Assembly (NCBI GenBank): GCA_022866585.1
Contig: JALHUP010000140.1
Coordinates: 1 to 10,034, forward strand
Source: Candidatus Zixiibacteriota bacterium
GTDB taxonomy: Bacteria; Zixibacteria; MSB-5A5; SM1-73
DNA: 10,034 nucleotides
Direction: 5' to 3'
Numbering within the stretch: the stretch's first letter is position 1; each line of letters starts with the position of its first letter. The position numbers were made by a program, and so were the translations under genes. The notes under the pieces are model-generated. The model had not been told where the DNA came from, did not search any database, and saw nothing but the letters and a program-made list of their open reading frames with translations. This document shows positions 1 through 6,361 of this stretch, in pieces.

Positions 1-42
1 GAATATACGATATTTCAGACATGAAAAATTTAAAATATAAAG

Positions 43-78
43 GTCAGAAACGTCAGTAACGTCAGAAACGTCAGTAAC
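43..78. repeat. Short tandem repeat, 18-bp unit twice (9-bp unit four times)
   Basis: The unit GTCAGAAACGTCAGTAAC occurs twice without mismatch. It can also be read as four 9-bp units GTCAG(A/T)AAC alternating A and T at one position. A degenerate further copy (GTCAATCAG) follows after a short spacer. No open reading frame of note crosses it. Function is unknown; it may be a slippage-generated microrepeat or a set of protein-binding sites. Confidence 0.8.
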
Positions 79-142
79 ACCAGAGGGGTCAATCAGACCT
101 TTTCTTCTGTCTCTGATAGAGAAGGTTATTATTTCTCCACGT

Positions 143-169
143 TAGGGTGGGGGTTGCACCCCCACCCTA
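143..169. repeat. Perfect 12-bp hairpin, 3-nt loop
   Basis: TAGGGTGGGGGT (143-154) pairs exactly with ACCCCCACCCTA (158-169) around the loop TGC. It is the first of three consecutive hairpins lying 3' of the minus-strand beta-helix gene. It has no T-run on either side, so it is not a classical intrinsic terminator. It looks like a dispersed extragenic palindrome, though it could protect the 3' end of the transcript. Confidence 0.75.
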
Positions 170-172
170 TTA

Positions 173-197
173 CGGACAGGGGTACAACCCCTGTCCG
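173..197. repeat. Perfect 11-bp hairpin, ACGGAC family
   Basis: CGGACAGGGGT (173-183) pairs exactly with ACCCCTGTCCG (187-197) around the loop ACA. It begins 3 bp after the preceding hairpin. Its outer ACGGAC core is shared with two stem-loops in the region 2970-3063, which suggests one dispersed palindrome family. Confidence 0.75.
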
Positions 198-214
198 AAC
201 TAAAGAAAACTTAC

Positions 215-230
215 GCTCGATAAATCGAGC
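215..230. terminator. Small hairpin just 3' of the minus-strand beta-helix gene
   Basis: GCTCGA (215-220) and TCGAGC (225-230) pair around TAAA. It lies 24 bp beyond the stop of the beta-helix gene. Read on the minus strand, it is followed within a few bases by a modestly T-rich stretch, so it could act as that gene's terminator. The stem is only 6-7 bp, so this is a weak call. Confidence 0.35.
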
Positions 231-253
231 AACTACAAACGCAGGTGTTTGTC

Positions 254-1366
254 TTATTTGGGGAAGTAAAATGCCCCCAGGTCGGGTTTGGTTCCGTCTG
301 GGTCTTTTTGAGCCGAAGTGGTATCGCCTGAGTCAATACAAGGTGAGTCTTTTTTCAAATGATAATCGGACTCCTCTGGGTTGACAAAGAATGGATCAAC
401 GGAAAGATTATCTGTGGAGGGCTTGCAATTGCCGTAATTTTCACTTGAGTTTTCCCAAAAATCGTTATGGGTGATTAAGGGATTTGAGCTTTTGTCGCAC
501 CACAAAGATGCTCCCTCACCAAAACTTATGATATTGTTAACGATCTTGGGTGAGGATGATTTTAGGGATCCTATTCCGCTTCCGGCAACACCCTTGTTCC
601 TCACAAAGGTATTGTTAATTATCAAAGCAGAAGCGGAAGATTCGCAACAGACCCCACCACCCTCCAGATAACAGGTATTGTCAAGGATGAGGTTACGTTT
701 AACTAAAGGAGTGGCGGAATAACAGTGTATACCCCCTCCCCTGCCATATTTGGCAGAGTTATATCGTAAGATATTCTCCTCTATTTTTGGAGAAGCGGAT
801 TTACAGAAGATTGCGCCACCGAAATAATTAGTGCTATTTTTCCTAATCGTATTTTGCATGATTTGGGGAGATCCATCCTGACAATAAATCCCTCCTCCGT
901 AAGCATAGGCAGAATTGTTTCTGATGATGTTCCGGACTATCCGGGGAGACGAGGATTTACAGATAATCCCACCCCCTCCGTAGCTATTGGGTTGAAGTAT
1001 CAAAACCCCAGATCCGTTTTGAATGGTGAATCCAATCAGGACGGAAGACGAATCCTCACCGGAGATGAATTTGACTACGCTGGCTGAATCTTTGTTGTCC
1101 GGTTTGCTTCCATCTAAAATCGTTTTAGAAATTAGGGTGGTATCACCCTTGAGAATAAAATGGCTGGCTAAGACAATTTTTTTGCCCAGAAAATTTATAT
1201 TTTCATAGTAGGTGCCTTTAGCCACTAAAATTGTATCTCCATCTTGGGCTTTATCAATTCCTTCTTGAACAGAAGAATAGTTTTTAGGGACTTGGATAGT
1301 TTTAGCTAAGACAATCTGAGTGAGAAAAAAATATATTGAGCAAAAAAGAATAAACCGTTTAGTCAT
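254..1366 (-). CDS. Secreted parallel beta-helix repeat protein
   Basis: A 370-residue exported protein of the right-handed parallel beta-helix (PbH1/NosD-like) type. Residues 1-21 form a signal peptide ending LTQIVLA, with probable cleavage before Lys22. The next segment (VPKNYSSVQEGIDKAQDGDT) is the usual entry strand of pectate-lyase-like folds. From about 130 to 300 there are six to seven turns of about 26 residues with the pattern GGGIxCxSxSPxIxxNxIxxN. A cysteine occupies the same place in most turns (137, 162, 188, 215, 241, 290). The C-terminus carries the motif SPCIDSGD and ends in DLGAFYF, a common closing segment of such proteins; there is no visible sorting domain. No catalytic residues can be assigned, so an enzyme, adhesin or surface-layer role is open. 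The upstream bases contain no clear Shine-Dalgarno sequence. It lies 57 bp downstream of the membrane protein on the same strand, with a long hairpin between. Confidence 0.9.
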   Translation of the reverse strand: MTKRFILFCSIYFFLTQIVLAKTIQVPKNYSSVQEGIDKAQDGDTILVAKGTYYENINFLGKKIVLASHFILKGDTTLISKTILDGSKPDNKDSASVVKFISGEDSSSVLIGFTIQNGSGVLILQPNSYGGGGIICKSSSPRIVRNIIRNNSAYAYGGGIYCQDGSPQIMQNTIRKNSTNYFGGAIFCKSASPKIEENILRYNSAKYGRGGGIHCYSATPLVKRNLILDNTCYLEGGGVCCESSASALIINNTFVRNKGVAGSGIGSLKSSSPKIVNNIISFGEGASLWCDKSSNPLITHNDFWENSSENYGNCKPSTDNLSVDPFFVNPEESDYHLKKDSPCIDSGDTTSAQKDPDGTKPDLGAFYFPK

Positions 1367-1402
1367 AAAGGTTATTGCTATATTGAATGTTTGCAGACGT
1401 AG

Positions 1403-1440
1403 AAACCCAGCATCTAACTTAAGTTAGGTGCTGGGGGTTT
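1403..1440 (-). terminator. Long stem-loop overlapping the stop codon of the membrane-protein gene
   Basis: CCCAGCATCTAACTT (1406-1420) and AAGTTAGGTGCTGGG (1421-1435) form a nearly perfect 30-bp palindrome with a single mismatch (a wobble pair when transcribed). Flanking AAA and TTT can lengthen the stem. The stop codon of the membrane protein (complement of 1424-1426) lies inside it. On the minus strand the stem is followed by TTTC, so it may terminate or attenuate transcription before the beta-helix gene, or stabilise the upstream message. Confidence 0.6.
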
Positions 1441-2626
1441 CGGACTCGCCTGCTCCGGTCACAGCTTTCTTTTCAGGCTTAGCCTCTTCTTCTGCTTCCT
1501 CTTTTACTTTGTCTTCTGCCTCTCTTCTTTCCTCTTCTTCCTCCATCTCGGTTTTTCTCTCCAAGAGATTCTCATCATCCTTTTTCTTTCTCAAGATGAT
1601 ATAGGTCAAAGTTTGACCCGAGCTTAATATAGCCAGGCCGTAGGAGATGACCATGAAAATGATAAACACGAGCGAGATGGCGATTAAAAAGGCGGAAATT
1701 TCTCCGGACCAGTTCAGATAAATGCCTGGTCCAATCTCGGGCAGATGAAACCTGAATTTTATCCCGGGAAAGATATTGGAGAAATAGCTCAGAAGATGGG
1801 TGGGAAGGGTAATATAGGAGAGTGCCTCCTCTAAAATATCAGATAATTTTCCCCTCATCAAAATACCACAGGAGAAGTGGATGAGCTGGACCGCTCTGAA
1901 GGAGAAATAGCCAAAAATAAAGATGCCCACCTTAGCCATAACTCCCAAAAGACCACTATACAGAAAATAGCGCCAGGCTTGATTCCAGATGACAGAAAAG
2001 GTCTGGACTATGGTTTCGAAGGTGTCTTCCTTGGTGGTGGCAACTATGGCTGGGGCTAAAAACAAAGAGAAAACAAAAATAAAGATAACATACGCCAAAA
2101 ATAGGGCGGCGGCAAATAAAGGTATAAGATAGAAGATGCCGAAACCGATCTCTCCTACATAGGGAATCTTTCCTAAAAGCCCTATGATGATGCCACATAC
2201 GATCACAAATGCTATAAAAGCCAGCAAGGAGAAGGGCGAAAGTAAGACCGGGGACCAGTTCCTTTTCAAAAACCGTAAAGCCTCTTTGGAAGAATAGAAA
2301 TCGTCTCCTTTGAGTTGTTCATAGGTTAGTTTTCCCACCATGACGCTTGCCAGAAGCCAGCATATCAAGGCGAAAAGACAACCTAAGCCAAAGATCACCC
2401 AGCTATACCATCGGGTAAAGGGAAGACCGCTCATAGGAAAAAGACCGTGATATTTCCAGGTTTCAGCAAAGCCCGATCCAGCGGTAAGAAAGGCAATGTA
2501 AGAGAAGAACAGATACCCCAGATACCCTAAAAGAAGCCCCATGAATTGAAGCAGGATCTTTTTGCCTGAGAGAGCCAGACGAGGGGCACGAAAAACGTCC
2601 CTAACATCAAAATAGAACTTGGTCAT
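1424..2626 (-). CDS. Polytopic inner-membrane protein of unknown family with a charged tail
   Basis: A 400-residue protein I cannot assign to a named family. Hydrophobic segments lie near residues 25-48, 73-97, 126-151, 160-195 (long enough for two passes or one extended helix), 218-243 and 309-335, giving about six transmembrane helices. There is no cleaved signal peptide; the start MTKFYFDVRDVFRAPRLAL looks like a cytoplasmic amphipathic entry helix. A loop rich in aromatic residues lies between helices 1 and 2. From about 346 the protein becomes a strongly charged Glu/Lys/Arg coil ending in a Gly/Ser/Thr/Pro tail, most likely cytoplasmic. The ATG start is supported by AGGAGGT a few bases upstream on the minus strand. 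The overall look (EALRFLKRNW before a hydrophobic bundle) recalls integral membrane proteins of the DUF4013 type, but this is only a resemblance. It may be cotranscribed with the beta-helix gene. Confidence 0.85.
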   Translation of the reverse strand: MTKFYFDVRDVFRAPRLALSGKKILLQFMGLLLGYLGYLFFSYIAFLTAGSGFAETWKYHGLFPMSGLPFTRWYSWVIFGLGCLFALICWLLASVMVGKLTYEQLKGDDFYSSKEALRFLKRNWSPVLLSPFSLLAFIAFVIVCGIIIGLLGKIPYVGEIGFGIFYLIPLFAAALFLAYVIFIFVFSLFLAPAIVATTKEDTFETIVQTFSVIWNQAWRYFLYSGLLGVMAKVGIFIFGYFSFRAVQLIHFSCGILMRGKLSDILEEALSYITLPTHLLSYFSNIFPGIKFRFHLPEIGPGIYLNWSGEISAFLIAISLVFIIFMVISYGLAILSSGQTLTYIILRKKKDDENLLERKTEMEEEEERREAEDKVKEEAEEEAKPEKKAVTGAGESETPST

Positions 2627-2728
2627 ATAACCTCCTCATATTTGGAGTTTTGATACGAATAAACTTTCTTTTTCCCCAGCATAAACCGGAATGGTTCCAC
2701 AAGTTCATCCTCAAGCGTAGCCGAAGGG

Positions 2729-2764
2729 TTAACCATAAATGGTTAAAATGCTTCCCATGGTTAA
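2729..2764. promoter_or_regulatory. Candidate operator: 18-bp palindrome plus a third half-site
   Basis: TTAACCATAAATGGTTAA (2729-2746) is a perfect inverted repeat with an AA centre. The half-site ATGGTTAA recurs at 2757-2764, exactly 18 bp after the right arm at 2739. A partial copy, ATGGTT, is at 2691-2696. The position between two divergent genes fits a repressor or activator binding region. No regulator is encoded adjacent to it, so the cognate protein is unknown. Confidence 0.45.
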
Positions 2765-2969
2765 TACCTGCCCAAATAAAATTAATAATTTATAAGCTCT
2801 TCCTCTCAATTTGTCAAGAGAAATTTCATTGGTATTCGGTATCCCCATTATTATTTACATCATGGGTCTAACCTTTTCTTATTTTTATCATTAAAAATGT
2901 TGTGTTTTTTCTAAAAATTGTTAAATTTAATGATGAATGAAGCAAGATAAGATAATTTGATTTCTCGTT

Positions 2970-3032
2970 GGTAACGGACACCTTGTCCATTCTCCCCCGC
3001 CTTTGGCGGGGGATCAGGATGAATCCGTTACC
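2970..3032. repeat. Nested inverted repeat enclosing a GC-rich hairpin
   Basis: GGTAACGGA (2970-2978) and TCCGTTACC (3024-3032) are 9-bp perfect inverted repeats. They enclose CCCCCGCC-TTT-GGCGGGGG (2994-3012), a perfect 8-bp stem with a 3-nt loop, and the smaller stem GGACA/TGTCC (2976-2988). The GC hairpin core recurs with an AAA loop at 9593-9607. The arrangement looks like a small non-autonomous palindromic element rather than a terminator, since no T-run follows. Confidence 0.7.
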
Positions 3033-3037
3033 GGTTC

Positions 3038-3063
3038 CGTCACGGACGAGGGCGTCCGTGACG
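3038..3063. repeat. Perfect 11-bp hairpin upstream of the CDF gene
   Basis: CGTCACGGACG (3038-3048) pairs exactly with CGTCCGTGACG (3053-3063) around the loop AGGG. It ends 25 bp before the CDF start codon, so it would lie in the 5' leader if transcription starts upstream. It belongs by its ACGGAC core to the same palindrome style as 173-197. It could influence translation or be a dispersed repeat with no regulatory role. Confidence 0.7.
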
Positions 3064-3088
3064 AACAAGAGAATTGGAGATTTAAAAT

Positions 3089-4000
3089 ATGGCTGATTCA
3101 GTTTCATCTCGTTATCACCTGATCACAAAGATGAAGTTTGCGGTAATCCTGACCGTGGGGATACTTCTTTTGGAGTTGGTGGGGGGAATTCTGACCCACA
3201 GCTTAGCGCTACTCTCCGATGCGGGTCACGTCTTTGCAGATGTTTTCGCCCTGGGGTTGAGTTGGGTGGCTTTGGTTCTCTCTGGGCTTCCCTCTAATCA
3301 AAGAAAGACCTATGGCTATTTCCGGGCAGAGGTCTTGGCGGCCGTGACCAATGGGGCCACCCTATTTCTGGTAGCTTTATGGATCTTCTATGAAGCCATA
3401 GGCAGGATAATGTCACCAGAGCCGGTGAAAAGTCTAGAGATGTTTTTTATTGCCTTAGTCGGCTTGGTGGTCAATCTGATAGTTTTATTGAAGTTAAAAG
3501 GAGCTACCCAACAGAGCCTGAATATAAAAAGTGCATTCTTGCACGTGTTAGGAGATATGTTAAGCTCAGTGGGGGTGATTGTGGGCGGAATCATCATGTT
3601 GGTTACTGGATTTTATATCGTCGATCCGATCATCAGCATATTGATCGGACTGATCATCTTAAGGGGAGCCTTGGGGGTCATACGAGAATGTAGTGACATC
3701 CTTTTAGAAGGAGTTCCCCAAAATGTTAAACTCAGCGAGGTGGAGAAAGTTTTGAAACAGGTCACCGGAGTGGTGGATATACACGATCTTCATGTTTGGA
3801 GCATTTCATCTGCTCATCCGGCTTTATCCGCCCACGTAGTAGTGGAGGAGCAGACCACCCACTCCACCAAAGAGATACTGGATGAAATTCAAGCCCAGGT
3901 AAAAGAGAAGTTCAACATAGAGCACCTCACCATACAATTTGAGTGTTTGTGTTGTGGTATGCAAAAGGTGGAATGTATTTTGAGTGAAAGAAGAGGATAG
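3089..4000 (+). CDS. Cation diffusion facilitator (CDF) metal-efflux transporter, CzcD/ZitB-like
   Basis: A 303-residue inner-membrane secondary transporter that exports divalent metals, typically Zn(II) and sometimes Co, Cd or Fe, in exchange for protons. Six transmembrane helices fill residues 15-200. The metal site is visible as LLSDAGHVFAD in helix 2 (Asp44, His47, Asp51) and LHVLGDMLSS in helix 5 (His152, Asp156). The family motif YGYFRAEVLAA follows helix 2. The HxxxD pair in both helices is the zinc-type pattern. The cytoplasmic ferredoxin-like domain (about 205-290) contains HDLHVWSISSAHPALSAHV. The tail is unusual in holding four cysteines (286, 288, 289, 296). Length is normal for the family. 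The ATG is preceded by TTGGAGA with acceptable spacing. The sigma-factor gene follows within about 60 bp, so the transporter may head that operon. Confidence 0.95.
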   Translation: MADSVSSRYHLITKMKFAVILTVGILLLELVGGILTHSLALLSDAGHVFADVFALGLSWVALVLSGLPSNQRKTYGYFRAEVLAAVTNGATLFLVALWIFYEAIGRIMSPEPVKSLEMFFIALVGLVVNLIVLLKLKGATQQSLNIKSAFLHVLGDMLSSVGVIVGGIIMLVTGFYIVDPIISILIGLIILRGALGVIRECSDILLEGVPQNVKLSEVEKVLKQVTGVVDIHDLHVWSISSAHPALSAHVVVEEQTTHSTKEILDEIQAQVKEKFNIEHLTIQFECLCCGMQKVECILSERRG

Positions 4001-4063
4001 TTCAAAAGTGGTTCGACAAACAGTTCTTAAATCGTGGACGTATCAAAAAGCGAGAAAGATATT

Positions 4064-4762
4064 ATGAGCTTTGCCAAATCTGGAGACAAAAAATCCTTAA
4101 AGGCAAAGGAAAAGGAAGTTGACTCCAAGAATGCTCAATTAAAATCTGAACGACCAAGCTTAGGCGCAGAAGATGAAGCTCTGCTTCAGATAATAGAAAG
4201 TGCAAAGAAAGGAGACCAGTCTGCTTTTCAGAAGATAGTGGACAAATACCGGACTCAGGTAGCCAGCATCGCCTATAAAATGGTGGGAGATTATGAGGAC
4301 GCCAAGGATATTTCCCAGATAGTATTTGTAAAGACCTATCAGAATTTAGAGGATTTCGACACCACCAAAAAGTTGTCCACTTGGCTTTACCGGATCACCA
4401 TAAACGCTTCCATCGACTTTATCCGAAAGCACAAAAAACACAAACATGAGCTTTTGGATAACATCTTTGGAGAGCTAAGGGAAAAGAAGCAAGACGTAGA
4501 AAAGCTTTATCAGAGAAGTTTGATAAATTGGGCCATAAAAAGTTCTATGGAGGCGCTCAATTCCCGGCAGAAGGCAGTTTTTGTTTTGCGTGATCTGGAG
4601 GGACTGGATATAAAAGAGGTAGCTCAGATAACGGGCATGCCACAAGCGACCGTGCGGTGGTATTTACATAGAGCCAGATCCAAACTCAGAGGCGAATTGA
4701 CTAGACATCACCCACAACTCTTAAAGAAGATGGGGATAAAACATGAGGTGCAGAAAGGTTAA
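4064..4762 (+). CDS. RNA polymerase ECF sigma-70 factor
   Basis: An extracytoplasmic-function sigma factor that directs RNA polymerase to stress-response promoters. Numbered from ATG 4064 (232 residues), region 2 spans about 46-127. It has the usual DYEDAKDISQIVFVKTYQNL helix for core and -10 binding and KLSTWLYRITINASIDFIRK. Region 4 spans about 156-212, with the helix-turn-helix LDIKEVAQITGMPQATVRWYLHRARSKL. A Lys/Ser-rich N-terminal extension of about 35 residues precedes region 2 and is longer than usual. A GTG at 4034 would add ten residues but has no ribosome binding site; ATG 4064 has GAGAAAG just upstream, hence this choice. The anti-sigma gene overlaps its 3' end by 20 bp, which indicates translational coupling. 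I cannot assign it to a specific ECF group. Confidence 0.93.
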   Translation: MSFAKSGDKKSLKAKEKEVDSKNAQLKSERPSLGAEDEALLQIIESAKKGDQSAFQKIVDKYRTQVASIAYKMVGDYEDAKDISQIVFVKTYQNLEDFDTTKKLSTWLYRITINASIDFIRKHKKHKHELLDNIFGELREKKQDVEKLYQRSLINWAIKSSMEALNSRQKAVFVLRDLEGLDIKEVAQITGMPQATVRWYLHRARSKLRGELTRHHPQLLKKMGIKHEVQKG

Positions 4763-5219
4763 GAAGGCAATAGTCAATTATGCTGATCTGGAGCAATCCC
4801 AAAAAAAGAGGCTGGATGAGCATCTGAATTCTTGTCCGGAGTGTCTTTCCGAATTTCACCTTCATCAAAGCTCCTTAAATCTGGTCAAAGAAGTGATCAA
4901 CTTTGAGGAACCGGAGGGTTTTTGGCAAGACTATCAGGTGGATGTGAAAAGAAAGATTCCTTCTTCTCCTTTATGGCAAAAGCTTTTGGAAAGGATGGAA
5001 AATTTAGCCAGCCTCATCAAAACCCCACTTTTTGGTCCCATCCCCGCTTATGTATTCCCTGTTATCGTTTTATTATTCTTAGCTATAGGTCTCTTTCCAG
5101 CCCTTTCTACTTCTAAACACTCAGGAGGCTTCGATAACAACCTGGTGGTTTACGAAGGAGAATTGCTTTCAGCCGTTGATGATGGCGGGGTGACCATTTA
5201 TACGGTGGGGAATAAGTAG
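4743..5219 (+). CDS. Membrane-anchored zinc-finger (zf-HC2/ZAS) anti-sigma factor
   Basis: A 158-residue protein expected to hold the upstream sigma factor inactive at the membrane. The N-terminal zf-HC2 domain shows Cys3 and then HLNSCPEC (His27, Cys31, Cys34), the HxxxCxxC zinc site of ZAS-type anti-sigma factors. A basic linker (about 60-92) leads to one transmembrane helix near 98-121 (PAYVFPVIVLLFLAIGLFPA). Only about 37 residues remain on the outer side, ending IYTVGNK, much shorter than the periplasmic domain of RseA. The gene starts inside the end of the sigma gene (20-bp overlap). A short outer tail leaves little room for a separate sensor domain, so sensing may rely on another protein, such as the HtrA-like lipoprotein next door, or on the zinc finger itself as a redox or metal switch. 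The stop codon is TAG. Confidence 0.92.
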   Translation: MRCRKVKKAIVNYADLEQSQKKRLDEHLNSCPECLSEFHLHQSSLNLVKEVINFEEPEGFWQDYQVDVKRKIPSSPLWQKLLERMENLASLIKTPLFGPIPAYVFPVIVLLFLAIGLFPALSTSKHSGGFDNNLVVYEGELLSAVDDGGVTIYTVGNK

Positions 5220-5225
5220 GGTTTC

Positions 5226-5241
5226 ATCCGAATTTTCGGAT
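5226..5241. repeat. Short perfect palindrome after the anti-sigma gene
   Basis: ATCCGAA (5226-5232) and TTCGGAT (5235-5241) form a perfect inverted repeat with a TT centre. It starts 7 bp after the anti-sigma stop codon. No T-run follows, so an operator or RNA-processing hairpin is as likely as a terminator. Confidence 0.45.
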
Positions 5242-5338
5242 CCTAAAGGGAAAGTCTTAAAAAAAGATCGGCATTGACCTTGAAGCCAAAAAAAAGAAAA
5301 GGTAAGATATCTGAAATTTGCTAACGTTTCCTAAGAAG

Positions 5339-6361
5339 ATGAAGTTAAGTCAGAAGGAAGTCAAAGTTGGCCTTTGGCTGGCAGGGATTGTTATCTTCCT
5401 TTGGGGCTGTCAAAAAAGCTCTCTGGAGGGGATGGAGAAGGATTTAGCTTTTGTGACGAAGAAGGCCGGTCCCTCTGTCGCTTGCATCGTGGCTAAAAAT
5501 GAAAGCTCCGGCAAAGTCACCATAGGCTCGGGAGTTGTTTTGAAAGAGGGGTACATCCTTACCACCGAGAATATCTTGGACAATGTTGACAACATCACGG
5601 TAAAATTACAAAATGGACAGGTGATCACTGATGACAAGGTCAAAAAGATATTTTGTGATTTTGCAACCAATATAAGTCTCATTCAAGTGGAAGCAAAAGA
5701 TTTAACACCTGTTGAAATTATGGAGGAGGAGATCCCCAATGGGACTTTGGGGATCGCTTTAGGCAATACCAACTATTCCAAAGGTTTGCAGGTGAGTTTA
5801 GGCACCGTGTCACATTCCTGGATAGGAGGGGCGGATGCCTACGATGAAAATTTATTGATCTGGAACGGGGCTAAAGTTTCTTACCCTGGCGGCACCCCGG
5901 TCTTCAATTCCAAAGGCGAACTGTTAGGGATAACCGACGGTAAACCTAAGGAAGAGGATGGTGTGATGTTTATGGTGCCGGCGGCAACCTGTCTCCAGGT
6001 GAGCGAAGTGTTAAAAAAAGACGGCGAGGTGAAGAGAGGGTGGATTGGAATTTTCTCTGAAGGGGGCTGTAGTGAATCTGGAAAAGCTGAGGTTGGGTCT
6101 GGAGTTTTGATAACTGAAATCGTAAAAGAGGGTCCGGCCTTTAAATCTGGTTTAGAAGCTGGAGACCGGATCGTTAAGTTAAACGGAGAGCTCATCAAAA
6201 CCTCGGCTCAACTGCGAAAATTAATCTCCGCCTCCCAGGTCGGTTCTCAGGTAGTCTTAAGCATTATTCGAAATGGGGAGTTGAAAGAAAGAGAAGTCGT
6301 CATTAAAACTGGGGAATATGACGGCTTGGGAATGAGAAGATGCCCTCACCGATCTATTTGA
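5339..6361 (+). CDS. HtrA-like lipoprotein pseudoprotease with one PDZ domain
   Basis: A trypsin-fold plus PDZ protein of the HtrA/DegP family that should be catalytically dead. Numbered from ATG 5339 (340 residues), residues 1-23 are a signal peptide with a lipobox-like end, FLWGC, so Cys24 would be lipidated. Aligned by eye with the intact HtrA of this window, GYILTNEH becomes GYILTTEN (His to Asn78), DQASDLAVV becomes DFATNISLI (Asp to Asn111), and NPGNSGGPLVN becomes SYPGGTPVFN (Ser to Gly184). The surrounding scaffold (GSGVVLKEGYILT, GIALGNTNY, GELLGITDG) is kept, as is the PDZ domain (about 251-323, GVLITEIVKEGPAFKSGLEAGDRIVKLNG). No frameshift or stop interrupts it, so it looks like a maintained non-enzymatic homologue. 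A TTG at 5318 would add seven residues; neither start has a good ribosome binding site. It sits 119 bp after the anti-sigma gene and is likely a partner in envelope sensing (inference). Confidence 0.88.
   Translation: MKLSQKEVKVGLWLAGIVIFLWGCQKSSLEGMEKDLAFVTKKAGPSVACIVAKNESSGKVTIGSGVVLKEGYILTTENILDNVDNITVKLQNGQVITDDKVKKIFCDFATNISLIQVEAKDLTPVEIMEEEIPNGTLGIALGNTNYSKGLQVSLGTVSHSWIGGADAYDENLLIWNGAKVSYPGGTPVFNSKGELLGITDGKPKEEDGVMFMVPAATCLQVSEVLKKDGEVKRGWIGIFSEGGCSESGKAEVGSGVLITEIVKEGPAFKSGLEAGDRIVKLNGELIKTSAQLRKLISASQVGSQVVLSIIRNGELKEREVVIKTGEYDGLGMRRCPHRSI

Larger units (their letters stand above)
2627..3088. other. Divergent intergenic region, 462 bp, between membrane protein and CDF genes
   Basis: No convincing coding sequence is present. 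The region must hold promoters for both divergent genes, but I see no clear -35/-10 pair with proper spacing. It contains an 18-bp palindrome with an additional half-site (2729-2764), a strongly AT-rich stretch (about 2765-2970), and a nest of hairpins (2970-3063) directly before the CDF gene. Short ORFs here are AT-biased or cross palindromes and lack ribosome binding sites. Confidence 0.7.

Noticed and set aside
43..78. CRISPR array
   Set aside because: Units are only 9-18 bp and directly adjacent, with no unique spacers.
2868..3107. 79-codon minus-strand frame in the divergent intergenic region
   Set aside because: It crosses the hairpin nest and the start of the CDF gene and encodes low-complexity sequence with no recognisable domain.
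5275..5308. Sigma-70 promoter TTGACC...TAAGAT before the pseudoprotease
   Set aside because: The spacer would be about 22 bp, too long for a functional promoter.
5410..5682. 90-codon minus-strand reading frame inside the pseudoprotease gene
   Set aside because: It is antisense to a well-supported gene, has no family resemblance and no ribosome binding site.
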